Shown one piece after another: positions 1-6,526 of a DNA stretch of 15,627 nt. Positions within the stretch are counted from its first letter, which is position 1. The number at the start of each line of letters is the position of its first letter. Position numbers and translations under genes: made by a program. The DNA comes from DAOVRL01 sp964459805 (GTDB taxonomy: Bacteria; Planctomycetota; Phycisphaerae; Sedimentisphaerales; Anaerobacaceae): positions 1 through 15,627 of the forward strand of contig CAYWOD010000070.1 of assembly GCA_964459805.1 (NCBI GenBank), given 5' to 3'. Below the pieces are notes generated by a model, which was not told where the DNA came from, made no database searches, and saw only the letters and a program-made list of their open reading frames with translations.

Positions 1-166
1 TCGTCACAGCAGGCGCCTGAAAGCACAGCGATTTACCACCTCCGGTCGGCAGAACAACAATCGAATCCTGCCCCCGACTGATACACTCCATAGCCTGTTT
101 CTGCAACGGCAGAAAATCGTCGTAACCCCAATACCTCGCCAGTGCTTCTCGAATATCCTCAGTCAT
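1..166 (-). CDS. recQ: RecQ-family ATP-dependent DNA helicase, N-terminal fragment
   Basis: The first 55 codons of a minus-strand gene lie in the window; the rest runs off the left edge. RecQ enzymes are 3'-5' DNA helicases that act in recombination and replication-fork repair. The fragment shows the RecQ motif 0 pattern at residues 18-22 (FLPLQ) followed by GlnLys, then a hydrophobic strand and the Walker A motif PTGGGKS at residues 40-46, followed by LCFQAPA, which matches the usual RecQ layout and spacing. The ATG at 166-164 is the only sensible start, but no Shine-Dalgarno sequence precedes it; a 15-base sequence repeated elsewhere in the window (170-184) sits there instead. The downstream helicase, zinc-binding and HRDC parts cannot be seen, so a RecQ-like paralogue is possible. 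It lies downstream of the sugar operon on the same strand, but the 211-base gap suggests a separate transcript. Confidence 0.85.
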   Translation of the reverse strand, partial: MTEDIREALARYWGYDDFLPLQKQAMECISRGQDSIVVLPTGGGKSLCFQAPAVT

Positions 167-169
167 AGC

Positions 170-184
170 AAGACTTTTGCAAAA
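170..184 (-). repeat. 15-base repeat copy 1, in front of recQ start
   Basis: Read on the minus strand this is TTTTGCAAAAGTCTT, identical over all 15 bases to 6527-6541 on the plus strand. It contains the 10-base palindrome TTTTGCAAAA. The copy ends only three bases before the recQ ATG, in the place where a ribosome binding site would normally be. Confidence 0.6.
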
Positions 185-203
185 TTGCAGGTTAGCTCTA
201 ACC

Positions 204-338
204 GTACGTGTTTAGGCAGACGAGAGACTCAGTGGCTTGCTGCGAGGGCACGGGCTTGAAGGGCGTGAAACCACGGCCAAGATGGCCGTGCCACGACCAA
301 ATTGGCCCCGGCTAAACACGTACCCTGCTTTCGCAGGG
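204..338. repeat. Inverted-repeat-bounded intergenic element (REP/MITE-like)
   Basis: A perfect 12-base inverted repeat, GTACGTGTTTAG at 204-215 and CTAAACACGTAC at 312-323, encloses about 96 bases. Inside is a hairpin at 272-290 (CACGGCC, loop of five, GGCCGTG), and 271-290 is repeated imperfectly in tandem at 291-310 (15 of 20 positions agree). A further hairpin, CCCTGC-TTTC-GCAGGG, abuts at 323-338. No coding frame is evident. It lies between the end of the exported ADP-ribosylglycohydrolase-like gene and the start of recQ. Neither hairpin has a T-run on the minus strand, so a classical terminator is not supported, although the structure may still slow or stop transcripts or protect their ends. 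Confidence 0.5.
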
Positions 339-377
339 GTGATATTGCCGGTTTCGCCTTCCCGCAACAGTAAGTAT

Positions 378-2081
378 TTAACCAACTAACTCAATCTTTG
401 CCCAGTAGCCGGCCTCAAACTTCCATTCGCTCGGCTGGTTGATTAGTTCGAGCTTGACCTTTTTGCCGGCGTAACGCGACAGGTCTACGTCGATGTCGGT
501 CCAGAGGTCTTTGGCGGTCTCTTTGCCGATGGTCTTTCTTAGCAACTCCTTGCCGTCGGCCTTGACTATCAATATCCAGTCGCCCTCGGGGTGATGGCCC
601 ACGGTCAGCGCAAGGATTGTCTTTTTGCCGGCGGGAATCTCAACTTCTTTCGACAGCACACACCCGGTCGTACGGTTCAAGGGATGCGTCATAAGGACGT
701 TCTTCTTGCCGTGCAGCTCGTCGTAGAAGCCTGGATTCATATCATCTCCGCACCTGGCCACCTTCCAGCCGCCGCCAAACTTTTTCGCCGCCGTGGACAT
801 ATTCTTCCCGGCCGTGGCGGTGATTTGGGCCATCTCCTTCTCTGTAAAGCGGCTGTTGGCAACGGGGCCCGCCTCCCAGCACTGCTCGAGCTTAGTCGGC
901 TTGGCCTTGGCAACCGGAATGACGAACACCTCGGCGCCGTCGGCGTTCTTTTCGATGCGCCCTCCGGCGCGCTCGACCGCCTGGCGAACGAGCTTTTTGC
1001 TGACCTCAACGAGCGTCGGGAAGTTATAGGGCGTATGGCTGAACTTGCCTTCGGGGTTCAAAGCTGATTTGAACTTATCGGGCAGTTTGTCAAAGCCGAT
1101 GGTCGTAAACAGCACGCCGCCGGAGTTCGACGGGTTGCAATCGGAATCCTGGCCGCAGCGAGTCGAGATGATTATGGTCTCATCCGGATCGCCCTTGCCG
1201 TAAAGCAAGCCCATTACGATATAGGCACCGTTGATCTTAGCGTCGATATTGAAGTCACTCTTCGACCCGCCGCACGAGAACCGTCTATACTCCAGATTAT
1301 CCTGGTATTTGTCCTCAATGAGCTGCCAGGTCTTTTGCCAGTCGTCGGGATTGGCGGCGTGCCACTTGAGCACATCGGCAATGCACTGATAATACTGGCT
1401 GGGCTTTGGGATGCACTTTAGGCCGGCCTGTACAATCTTGACCATGTCATCTTCAAAGAACGCCTCGGCGTACATACCGCCGACGAACTGTCCGCCGTAG
1501 AGGCCGTCGCCGTAGTTCATCAGTCGCCCGAATTTTTCGCCCAGCTCGATAGCCACGTTAGGCAGCCCCGGCGCGATAAGGCCGGAGTAATCCGCCTCGA
1601 TTTGGTAGTCGATGTCGTCGGCGTGTTTGTTGAATTGCGGATGGCCCGAATCAGGCGGGGCGACGCCGCTTCGCAAAAGGGTCCGCCCGGCGTTGTTGGC
1701 GTGCCAGAGCGGGTAGCGGCTGTTCGCAAAATCGACGCCCGCCTGCCGAATGGGAACGTCCATTCCGTACAGCTCCAGTGTCCGCAGGAACGTCATCTCC
1801 ACATAGATGTCGTCCTGGTGAAATTGGTTGATCAACTCCGGACGCCATTTTGGCATTTTGTCTTCGGGTATTATTTCGCCCTTGAAGTGAAACTCCGTGG
1901 GTGCGCCCCAGCCGACGCCGGCCATCTGCCCGATCCACCCGCCCTTCATTTTATCGACATAATCCTCGACGCTGATACGCCGGAATTTCGCAGCAAATGC
2001 GGTCTGCATCGAAAACCAACAAACAATCACCAAGCCCAGACAAATGAGCCTAACCGGGTTATTCAGCTTCGAGACGCGCAT
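378..2081 (-). CDS. Exported ADP-ribosylglycohydrolase-fold protein with C-terminal beta-rich domain
   Basis: This 567-residue protein starts at the ATG at 2081-2079, preceded by GAGGAG; the upstream in-frame TTG at 2102 would place that ribosome binding site inside the gene. Residues 8-30 form a signal peptide (hydrophobic core, cleavage near AFA). Residues about 35-340 match the ADP-ribosylglycohydrolase (DraG-like, PF03747) fold: QDDIYVE at 89-95 and GQDSDCNPS at 310-318 fill the places of the two metal-binding motifs, usually DDT and DxDT/S. Here the Thr and Thr/Ser are replaced by Ile and Cys, so the metal site, if kept, is unusual. Residues about 430-567 look like a separate beta-sandwich, perhaps carbohydrate binding. 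Last gene of the four-gene operon, about 50 bases after the DUF1080-ThuA gene. Export and the sugar-enzyme neighbours argue for a glycoside substrate and not ADP-ribosylated protein; this is inference. Confidence 0.82.
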   Translation of the reverse strand: MRVSKLNNPVRLICLGLVIVCWFSMQTAFAAKFRRISVEDYVDKMKGGWIGQMAGVGWGAPTEFHFKGEIIPEDKMPKWRPELINQFHQDDIYVEMTFLRTLELYGMDVPIRQAGVDFANSRYPLWHANNAGRTLLRSGVAPPDSGHPQFNKHADDIDYQIEADYSGLIAPGLPNVAIELGEKFGRLMNYGDGLYGGQFVGGMYAEAFFEDDMVKIVQAGLKCIPKPSQYYQCIADVLKWHAANPDDWQKTWQLIEDKYQDNLEYRRFSCGGSKSDFNIDAKINGAYIVMGLLYGKGDPDETIIISTRCGQDSDCNPSNSGGVLFTTIGFDKLPDKFKSALNPEGKFSHTPYNFPTLVEVSKKLVRQAVERAGGRIEKNADGAEVFVIPVAKAKPTKLEQCWEAGPVANSRFTEKEMAQITATAGKNMSTAAKKFGGGWKVARCGDDMNPGFYDELHGKKNVLMTHPLNRTTGCVLSKEVEIPAGKKTILALTVGHHPEGDWILIVKADGKELLRKTIGKETAKDLWTDIDVDLSRYAGKKVKLELINQPSEWKFEAGYWAKIELVG

Positions 2082-2132
2082 AATAGCACTCCTCACCGAC
2101 AATTCGCAATTAGTTGTCTATAGGAAGACGGC

Positions 2133-3704
2133 TTAGCCGTTCCATTCCTCGATCAGCTTTTTGATTCTCTCGGGATTCCAATTCCTTGGCTTCGGGTAAT
2201 CCTGATTGGCCTCAAGCTCCTCGATAGAGGGAGTTTTCGACGGCACGCCGTTCGCCGGCACCTCGACGCCGGTTACCCATACGAGGGCGTTTAGCACAAT
2301 TTTGCGGAAGTCGTTGTGGGCCCAGCTATGGTGCCAATGTCCGCCGGTGAACCCGAATCCTCGCCCGCCGTCCGGGCGCTCGTACGCCCAGCCTACGTGC
2401 TCGGCCATACCCGTTCGCGCGCGAACAGTCGGATTGCCGCTGTGGGCCCCATCCGGTCTCTTGCGGGTGCTCTCCGGCGGGACGGCCGAGAGGAACGGCG
2501 TTACTCCCTGCATATTATCGGGGAAACGCATGTGGTAGTACCACTCGTCGTCTATCTCGAACGGCCTGACGCCGCGGGTGATTGGGTGCTTGGGGAATTT
2601 CTTGAATTCGGCTTTCCAGTGCGGATTGACCGACCAGTGTGTCTCGTAGTATCCTCCCGTCCAGTTGAGCATGGAATTACCGGGCCTGCCCTTGGGTATC
2701 GCCACCCCGTAGTGCAGACAGGCAATCCCCATGCCCTTCTTGGCCATCGCGTCCATGTCGTCGAGGTGCTGCATGGCTACGTGCCCGCCGCCGCCGTCAC
2801 AGTACATGGTGATCGCGTCGGCATTGTCAAAGGCCGTAGGGTCCTGGGGCCAGCCACTCTGATAGACCGTCGCATATATATCGGGTACGTTTTCGTTGAG
2901 CCATTTGGCCAGCAGCAAACATCCGGCGTTGTGCTCGTGGGCATTGTAACCGTGACTCTTACGCCCCGCGACCAGGACGATTTTCTTCTTATCAGCCATC
3001 TTGGTCCTCTTGAGCTGGATGTCCTTGAACTGAATCCCCATTGGCGGCCCTGCGTGCAACTGAAGCGCAAGGGCGCCCCCCAACTCCATGTTCTTCTTGT
3101 CGTTGTCAATCACCTCCGAAGTGACTTTGCCGTTAATCTTCAGGGTAATGTGATTGCCTTTGGCAATGATATGGTACTCATTCCAGCCGTCCTTGTTGAC
3201 GATGGCCATCAGGGCCTTTGCATCACCAAAGGAGACGGCATTCTTCTTTCCATCGGAGCCGATGGTAGTCTTTTGTCCGCGCGCGGCGAGCATTCCCCGG
3301 CCGCGCTCGTCGAAGAGCGCACCGACCCACGTGCCGCCACGGTCGATGTCCGCCTGATAACCGCCGACGTGACCATCGTTGTGGACCTGGCTTCGGATCT
3401 GGATGCCGGAGTTGGCGGCCGGGGTCCCGCTGATGCGGTACTTTAGCTTCAGCTCGAAGTCGTCCAGTTGGCCTAATTGCCACACAAGGAACTGATTGCC
3501 CTTGGCGGGGTTTTGCGCCGTGGTCTGCCCCACAATCGCGCCGCCGGCCACTGACCAATGGCTCATCTCGGACGACTTCCAGCCGGTGAGTGTCTTGCCG
3601 TCGAATATCGGCTTGAAACCCGCATCCGCAGCAACGGCCGAACCCGCAGCAACACCGAAAACAGCCAACGCAATCAAAACAAGTTGTAAATGGATCGTTC
3701 GCAT
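2133..3704 (-). CDS. Exported DUF1080 (3-keto-glycoside hydrolase-like) and ThuA-like fusion protein
   Basis: The 523-residue product starts at the ATG at 3704-3702, six bases after AGGAGGA; a longer reading to 3821 lacks such a site and would hide the signal peptide. Residues 1-25 are a signal peptide ending in AVA. Residues about 30-232 are a DUF1080/3-keto-disaccharide hydrolase domain (PF06439), with FDGKTLTGWK at 34-43, NSGIQIRS at 98-105, GYQADI at 115-120 and a LHAGPPMGIQFKDIQLK ending. Residues about 240-480 are a ThuA-like domain (PF06283) of the class I glutamine amidotransferase-like fold, with a His-rich GGHWHHSW at 454-461. DUF1080 proteins cleave or hydrate 3-keto-glycosides; ThuA belongs to trehalose utilisation through 3-keto sugars. 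The join at Met236 resembles the start of a free ThuA protein. It is likely periplasmic and acts beside the epimerase and lipoprotein genes of the operon. Confidence 0.88.
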   Translation of the reverse strand: MRTIHLQLVLIALAVFGVAAGSAVAADAGFKPIFDGKTLTGWKSSEMSHWSVAGGAIVGQTTAQNPAKGNQFLVWQLGQLDDFELKLKYRISGTPAANSGIQIRSQVHNDGHVGGYQADIDRGGTWVGALFDERGRGMLAARGQKTTIGSDGKKNAVSFGDAKALMAIVNKDGWNEYHIIAKGNHITLKINGKVTSEVIDNDKKNMELGGALALQLHAGPPMGIQFKDIQLKRTKMADKKKIVLVAGRKSHGYNAHEHNAGCLLLAKWLNENVPDIYATVYQSGWPQDPTAFDNADAITMYCDGGGGHVAMQHLDDMDAMAKKGMGIACLHYGVAIPKGRPGNSMLNWTGGYYETHWSVNPHWKAEFKKFPKHPITRGVRPFEIDDEWYYHMRFPDNMQGVTPFLSAVPPESTRKRPDGAHSGNPTVRARTGMAEHVGWAYERPDGGRGFGFTGGHWHHSWAHNDFRKIVLNALVWVTGVEVPANGVPSKTPSIEELEANQDYPKPRNWNPERIKKLIEEWNG

Positions 3705-3729
3705 AATAATTCCTCCTTTGTAAAGAGAC

Positions 3730-3757
3730 CCTGTTTTGCAGTGCCCTGCAAAACAGG
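3730..3757 (-). promoter_or_regulatory. Perfect 12-bp hairpin in the operon, before the DUF1080-ThuA gene
   Basis: CCTGTTTTGCAG at 3730-3741 pairs perfectly with CTGCAAAACAGG at 3746-3757 around a TGCC loop. It lies in the 85-base gap between the epimerase stop and the DUF1080-ThuA start, ending 13 bases before the ribosome binding site. No U-run follows on the minus strand, so it is more likely an RNA-processing, stability or attenuation element than a factor-independent terminator. Confidence 0.6.
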
Positions 3758-3789
3758 AGACCATCAACAATATTGTTACGCCCGGGCGA

Positions 3790-4641
3790 TTAGCCCGCGG
3801 CTTCCCATTGTTCTTTGACAAACTTCAAACCGTCGGTATAGACCGATTCGCGGCTGGGGAAGAAATCGCGCCAGACGCGAGTGGCGGCAGCCAAATCCGG
3901 CAGCGCCCGACCGAACGCTTCGATGACCAGCCACGCATCGTAGCCGCCCGAGCGAAGGGCCTTGAACGTGCCGGGCCAGTCGATGTGCCCGGCGCCCGGC
4001 GTGCCGCGGTCGTTCTCACTGATGTGGACATGGTTGATAACGTCGATGTGCCCAGTGATACAGCCGACCGGGTCCTGCTCTTCGATGTTGGCGTGAAACG
4101 TATCGAACAGAACGCCTACGTTGGGATGGTTGACGCGCTTGACGTAATCTGCGGCATCGGCCATCGTGTTGAGAAAATAACATTCGAATCGATTGAGGAA
4201 CTCGAGTGCCAGTGAAACGTTGGCGGCCGCAGCAGCCTCGGCGGCCTGGCCGTGCACCTCGGCGGCACGTTGCTTTTCCTCCTCGGTTGGGGCTTCACCG
4301 GAAAAGACGCCGAGCGGCTGGTAAAACGGCCCGCACAGGACACCCGATCCCAGCGCCGCAGAGCAATCGATTGCCCACTTGAGATGCTCTACCCATCCCC
4401 GGCGGTTCTTCGCATCGACACTGATGGGATTGTGCTCCTCGTCCGGAATGACGGTCACGGACGTGCAGGCCAGGCCATTATCCTTGATTGCCTTGCCCAC
4501 CTTTTCGAAGTGGGCGACATCCCCCTCGAAGAGCGGTATCTCGACGCCGTCGTACCCGACCTTCTTGAGTGTCTCAAGCAGCGGCAGGTCCTCTTGGGTT
4601 ACGTGCGTCGTCCACAACAACATATTGAATCCGACTTTCAT
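3790..4641 (-). CDS. Sugar isomerase/epimerase, D-psicose/D-tagatose 3-epimerase-like
   Basis: A 283-residue TIM-barrel protein of the xylose-isomerase-like/AP-endonuclease-2 group (PF01261) with no signal peptide, so cytoplasmic. The four expected metal ligands are visible: Glu147 (LALEFLN), Asp180 (VGVLFDTFH), His206 (NHVHISEND) and Glu241 (LVIEAFG). Their spacing (33, 26, 35) equals that of the characterised ketose 3-epimerases, and the substrate-side His183 and Arg212 are also present. This supports a C3-epimerase or a closely related isomerase acting on a ketose or 3-keto sugar; hydroxypyruvate isomerase-like annotation is the main alternative. The ATG at 4641-4639 follows AAGGAG by a normal distance. 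It is the second gene of the operon, 26 bases after the ThuA lipoprotein gene, which points to cytoplasmic processing of the sugar released by the exported enzymes. Confidence 0.88.
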   Translation of the reverse strand: MKVGFNMLLWTTHVTQEDLPLLETLKKVGYDGVEIPLFEGDVAHFEKVGKAIKDNGLACTSVTVIPDEEHNPISVDAKNRRGWVEHLKWAIDCSAALGSGVLCGPFYQPLGVFSGEAPTEEEKQRAAEVHGQAAEAAAAANVSLALEFLNRFECYFLNTMADAADYVKRVNHPNVGVLFDTFHANIEEQDPVGCITGHIDVINHVHISENDRGTPGAGHIDWPGTFKALRSGGYDAWLVIEAFGRALPDLAAATRVWRDFFPSRESVYTDGLKFVKEQWEAAG

Positions 4642-4667
4642 TACAGTTTCTCCTTATTCATAAGCAC

Positions 4668-5462
4668 TTATTTCTTAGCCGGCGCTTGCTGCGGGGCCTT
4701 AGGCACAACGGGCAGGCCCCCGGCCCAGGCACAAGCACGGCGGAAGAGCCGGCCGACATCCGGATTGGTCAGGGCCTGAACATCGTGGCCCAGGACACTA
4801 TGTAATACTCGCCCCTTGCCATAATCTAATACAAAGACCATAGGATAATCCTTTCCGTCAACTTTGGAACGCGCCGTTGCCAGGACCTTGATTGGAGTCT
4901 CACCGGCTAAGCACGTGTACAGCTCATCGACCGTCTCAAATTCTTTCATCCCCTTGGTTACAGGGTGTTGGCCGTCAATGATCTTGACAGTGAACTTGCC
5001 GTGCGGGTCGTGTCCTCGCAGCTTGGGGTCCCAGACGCGCCCTGCTAATTCGACAAATTCCGGCCACTCCTGAAACGCCCCGCAGGCGAAGTGAACCAAA
5101 ACCAAACCCTTGCCGCTGCGGACAAAGCGTTTGAGATTGGCCCGGGCTGCCGGCCCCGGGGCCGGCACTTCCCAATCCATAAAGTGCAGCACAATTACGT
5201 CATAGTCGCCAAGCTCATCGCTCGCCAGGTCACTCGGCTTCTCGGTAAGCGTAACGGCCAATCGATTGTCGGCCGCTATCGCTTCAGCCAAAACCGGCGC
5301 CGTCAGTTTCCACTTGTGCCCCGGATAGTCGATACCGGTAACGATAAGCACTTTTTTGCTTTGGTCGTTTTTTGCGGCATCCTCGGGAGAGTCGCCCTTC
5401 TGTGTCGGGCTGCAACCGGCCAGCAAAACACACAACATACCAAAACGGACTATATGACTCAT
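4668..5462 (-). CDS. ThuA-like domain lipoprotein
   Basis: The start is the ATG at 5462-5460, eight bases after GAGGG; this gives 264 residues with a lipoprotein signal peptide whose lipobox is LAG-Cys17. A longer reading to 5531 would bury it and would overlap the promoter. After a short Asp/Lys/Ser linker, residues about 37-250 form a ThuA-like domain (PF06283): the strand KKVLIVTGIDYPGHKW at 36-51, the DYDVIVLHFMDW strand at 87-97, GKGLVLVHFACGAF at 117-130, GHDPHGKFTV at 150-159 and LGHDVQAL at 224-231. The C-terminus is a Pro/Lys-rich tail. It is the first gene of the operon and the second ThuA domain in it. A role in handling keto-sugars at the membrane face is likely from family and context; the chemistry of ThuA proteins remains poorly settled. 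Confidence 0.85.
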   Translation of the reverse strand: MSHIVRFGMLCVLLAGCSPTQKGDSPEDAAKNDQSKKVLIVTGIDYPGHKWKLTAPVLAEAIAADNRLAVTLTEKPSDLASDELGDYDVIVLHFMDWEVPAPGPAARANLKRFVRSGKGLVLVHFACGAFQEWPEFVELAGRVWDPKLRGHDPHGKFTVKIIDGQHPVTKGMKEFETVDELYTCLAGETPIKVLATARSKVDGKDYPMVFVLDYGKGRVLHSVLGHDVQALTNPDVGRLFRRACAWAGGLPVVPKAPQQAPAKK

Positions 5463-5501
5463 AATCTGTTCCCTCGATACCAACTGTTCGTCGTTTCTTG
5501 C

Positions 5502-5531
5502 AATATAACAGCGCTCGCTGAGCCTTGTCAA
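5502..5531 (-). promoter_or_regulatory. Sigma70-type promoter of the sugar operon, with dyad in spacer
   Basis: On the minus strand TTGACA (5531-5526) is followed after 18 bases by TATATT (5507-5502), with transcription expected near 5495 and a leader of about 33 bases to the ThuA lipoprotein ATG. The spacer holds the perfect dyad CAGCG-AG-CGCTG (5520-5509), which is well placed for a repressor that blocks RNA polymerase. Confidence 0.7.
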
Positions 5532-5575
5532 ATCCTATTTTGCGGGTCATTGGGCCGTTTGAATAGAGGAACGGA

Positions 5576-5592
5576 CGCACCATTTGGGTGCG
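5576..5592. promoter_or_regulatory. Inverted repeat in the divergent control region
   Basis: CGCACC and GGTGCG pair perfectly around a five-base spacer. It lies about 45 bases upstream of the operon -35 box and about 70 bases upstream of the rightward -35 box, so it could be an activator or repressor site. A second GGTGC (5592-5596) follows directly. No regulator binding this pattern is known to me. Confidence 0.35.
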
Positions 5593-5663
5593 GTGCATCG
5601 CTCTTGTTGCCCAGGGTCCAAAAACGACCACAAGGAAATCCCCATACTCGAATCAGGATTATG

Positions 5664-5692
5664 TTGACATTCGACAAGTATTACTGTATCAT
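5664..5692 (+). promoter_or_regulatory. Sigma70-type promoter of the HTH-membrane protein gene
   Basis: TTGACA (5664-5669) is followed after exactly 17 bases by TATCAT (5687-5692), five of six matches to the consensus. Transcription would begin near 5699 and leave a leader of about 80 bases. A perfect TATAAT (5701-5706) also lies close by but has no good -35 box at the right distance. Confidence 0.7.
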
Positions 5693-5715
5693 TGGTTGGG
5701 TATAATATTGTAGAT

Positions 5716-5729
5716 AGCAAACGTTTTCA
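5716..5729. promoter_or_regulatory. LacI-family-like operator palindrome
   Basis: AGCAAACGTTTTCA agrees at 12 of 14 positions with the TGAAAACGTTTTCA type of palindrome bound by LacI/GalR-family regulators, with the central CG typical of that family. It lies about 20 bases inside the transcript from the promoter at 5664, a position suited to repression. The regulator is not in the window. Confidence 0.4.
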
Positions 5730-5780
5730 AACAGAGAAAACATGGTGAGCCGCGTGGCCGGCTTGTAGGAGGAAGTGATC

Positions 5781-6515
5781 ATGGCGGGTATGTTTTATTC
5801 ACTGAAGGAAGCTGCCGAGAGACTTGGCAAGGCGGAGAATGAACTAATAGAGCTGGTCAAGCAGGGCAAGCTGCGCGAGTTCCGCGACGGGGCAAACCAG
5901 CTCCTGAAGATCGACGAAATCGAAGCTTTGGCCTTGGAAGAAGGCATCGAGCTGGGACCGGAGGTGCCGCGGGCCGAAGCACCGCCGCTGCCGATCCCCA
6001 CATCGCACGAGCCCCTGGCTGAGGCTGCGGAACTCGAAGTACCGGCGGCAGATGAAAGCCCGGAAGCAGAGGTCCCGGAATTGGAGCCCCTCGATCTGGA
6101 GCTCTCGGAACCGGAGATGCCGGAGCTCGAACCGTCCGGCGTGGATGACGTGGATCTGGAAATCCCCGAGCTCGAAGTCCCCGAGCCGGCCGAAGGCGAA
6201 TCGCCCGATTTGGACGTGGCGGAATTGGGAATACTCGAACCCGATGAGGAGGCGCCGGTGGCAGAAGCCGGCGAACCGGAGATCCCGGCGGTCGCTGCGC
6301 CGCGGACCAAATCAAAACCTCGCCGCAAGGCCAAGCCAAGAATAGAAGAAACAGCCGCCCGGCAAACTCTGCCTATTAGGGAATGGCTCGTGGGCGGTCT
6401 GAAAAAAGACAATCCCATCGCGGTCATTGTGCTCATTCTGCTGTTAGCTGTTATCCTTGCGGCCTTAGTCGGGGTTGGCTACCTTATATATACACTGGTA
6501 TATGCACTGCTTTGA
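5781..6515 (+). CDS. Membrane-anchored helix-turn-helix protein with acidic Pro/Glu linker
   Basis: The 244-residue product starts at the ATG at 5781, seven bases after AGGAGGA; an in-frame GTG at 5775 is too close to that site. Residues 4-54 are an excisionase/MerR-type helix-turn-helix (PF12728-like): FYSLKEAAERLGK, then a second helix ending VKQGKLREFRDG, and a KIDEIEAL helix. Residues 55-172 are very acidic and Pro-rich, with repeated blocks of the form Glu-Leu-Glu-x-Pro, probably disordered. Residues 175-188 are basic (Lys/Arg-rich). Residues 212-243 form a hydrophobic helix or hairpin near the C-terminus. The domain order suggests a protein with its HTH in the cytoplasm, tethered to the inner membrane by its tail; whether it binds DNA is unknown. 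It has its own promoter, and its gene precedes the TPR genes on the same strand with a 442-base gap. Confidence 0.85.
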   Translation: MAGMFYSLKEAAERLGKAENELIELVKQGKLREFRDGANQLLKIDEIEALALEEGIELGPEVPRAEAPPLPIPTSHEPLAEAAELEVPAADESPEAEVPELEPLDLELSEPEMPELEPSGVDDVDLEIPELEVPEPAEGESPDLDVAELGILEPDEEAPVAEAGEPEIPAVAAPRTKSKPRRKAKPRIEETAARQTLPIREWLVGGLKKDNPIAVIVLILLLAVILAALVGVGYLIYTLVYALL

Positions 6516-6526
6516 TTTGAGAGGAG

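Noticed and set aside
591..1067. Plus-strand open frame of 158 codons
   Set aside because: It lies antisense within the exported ADP-ribosylglycohydrolase-like gene, has no ribosome binding site and no domain; a GC-driven shadow frame.
2316..3446. Plus-strand open frame of 376 codons
   Set aside because: It is long, but is antisense to the DUF1080-ThuA gene, whose domain motifs are clear on the other strand.
5795..6436. Minus-strand Ser/Gly-rich frame of 213 codons
   Set aside because: It mirrors the acidic Pro/Glu linker codons of the HTH-membrane gene; low-complexity antisense artefact.
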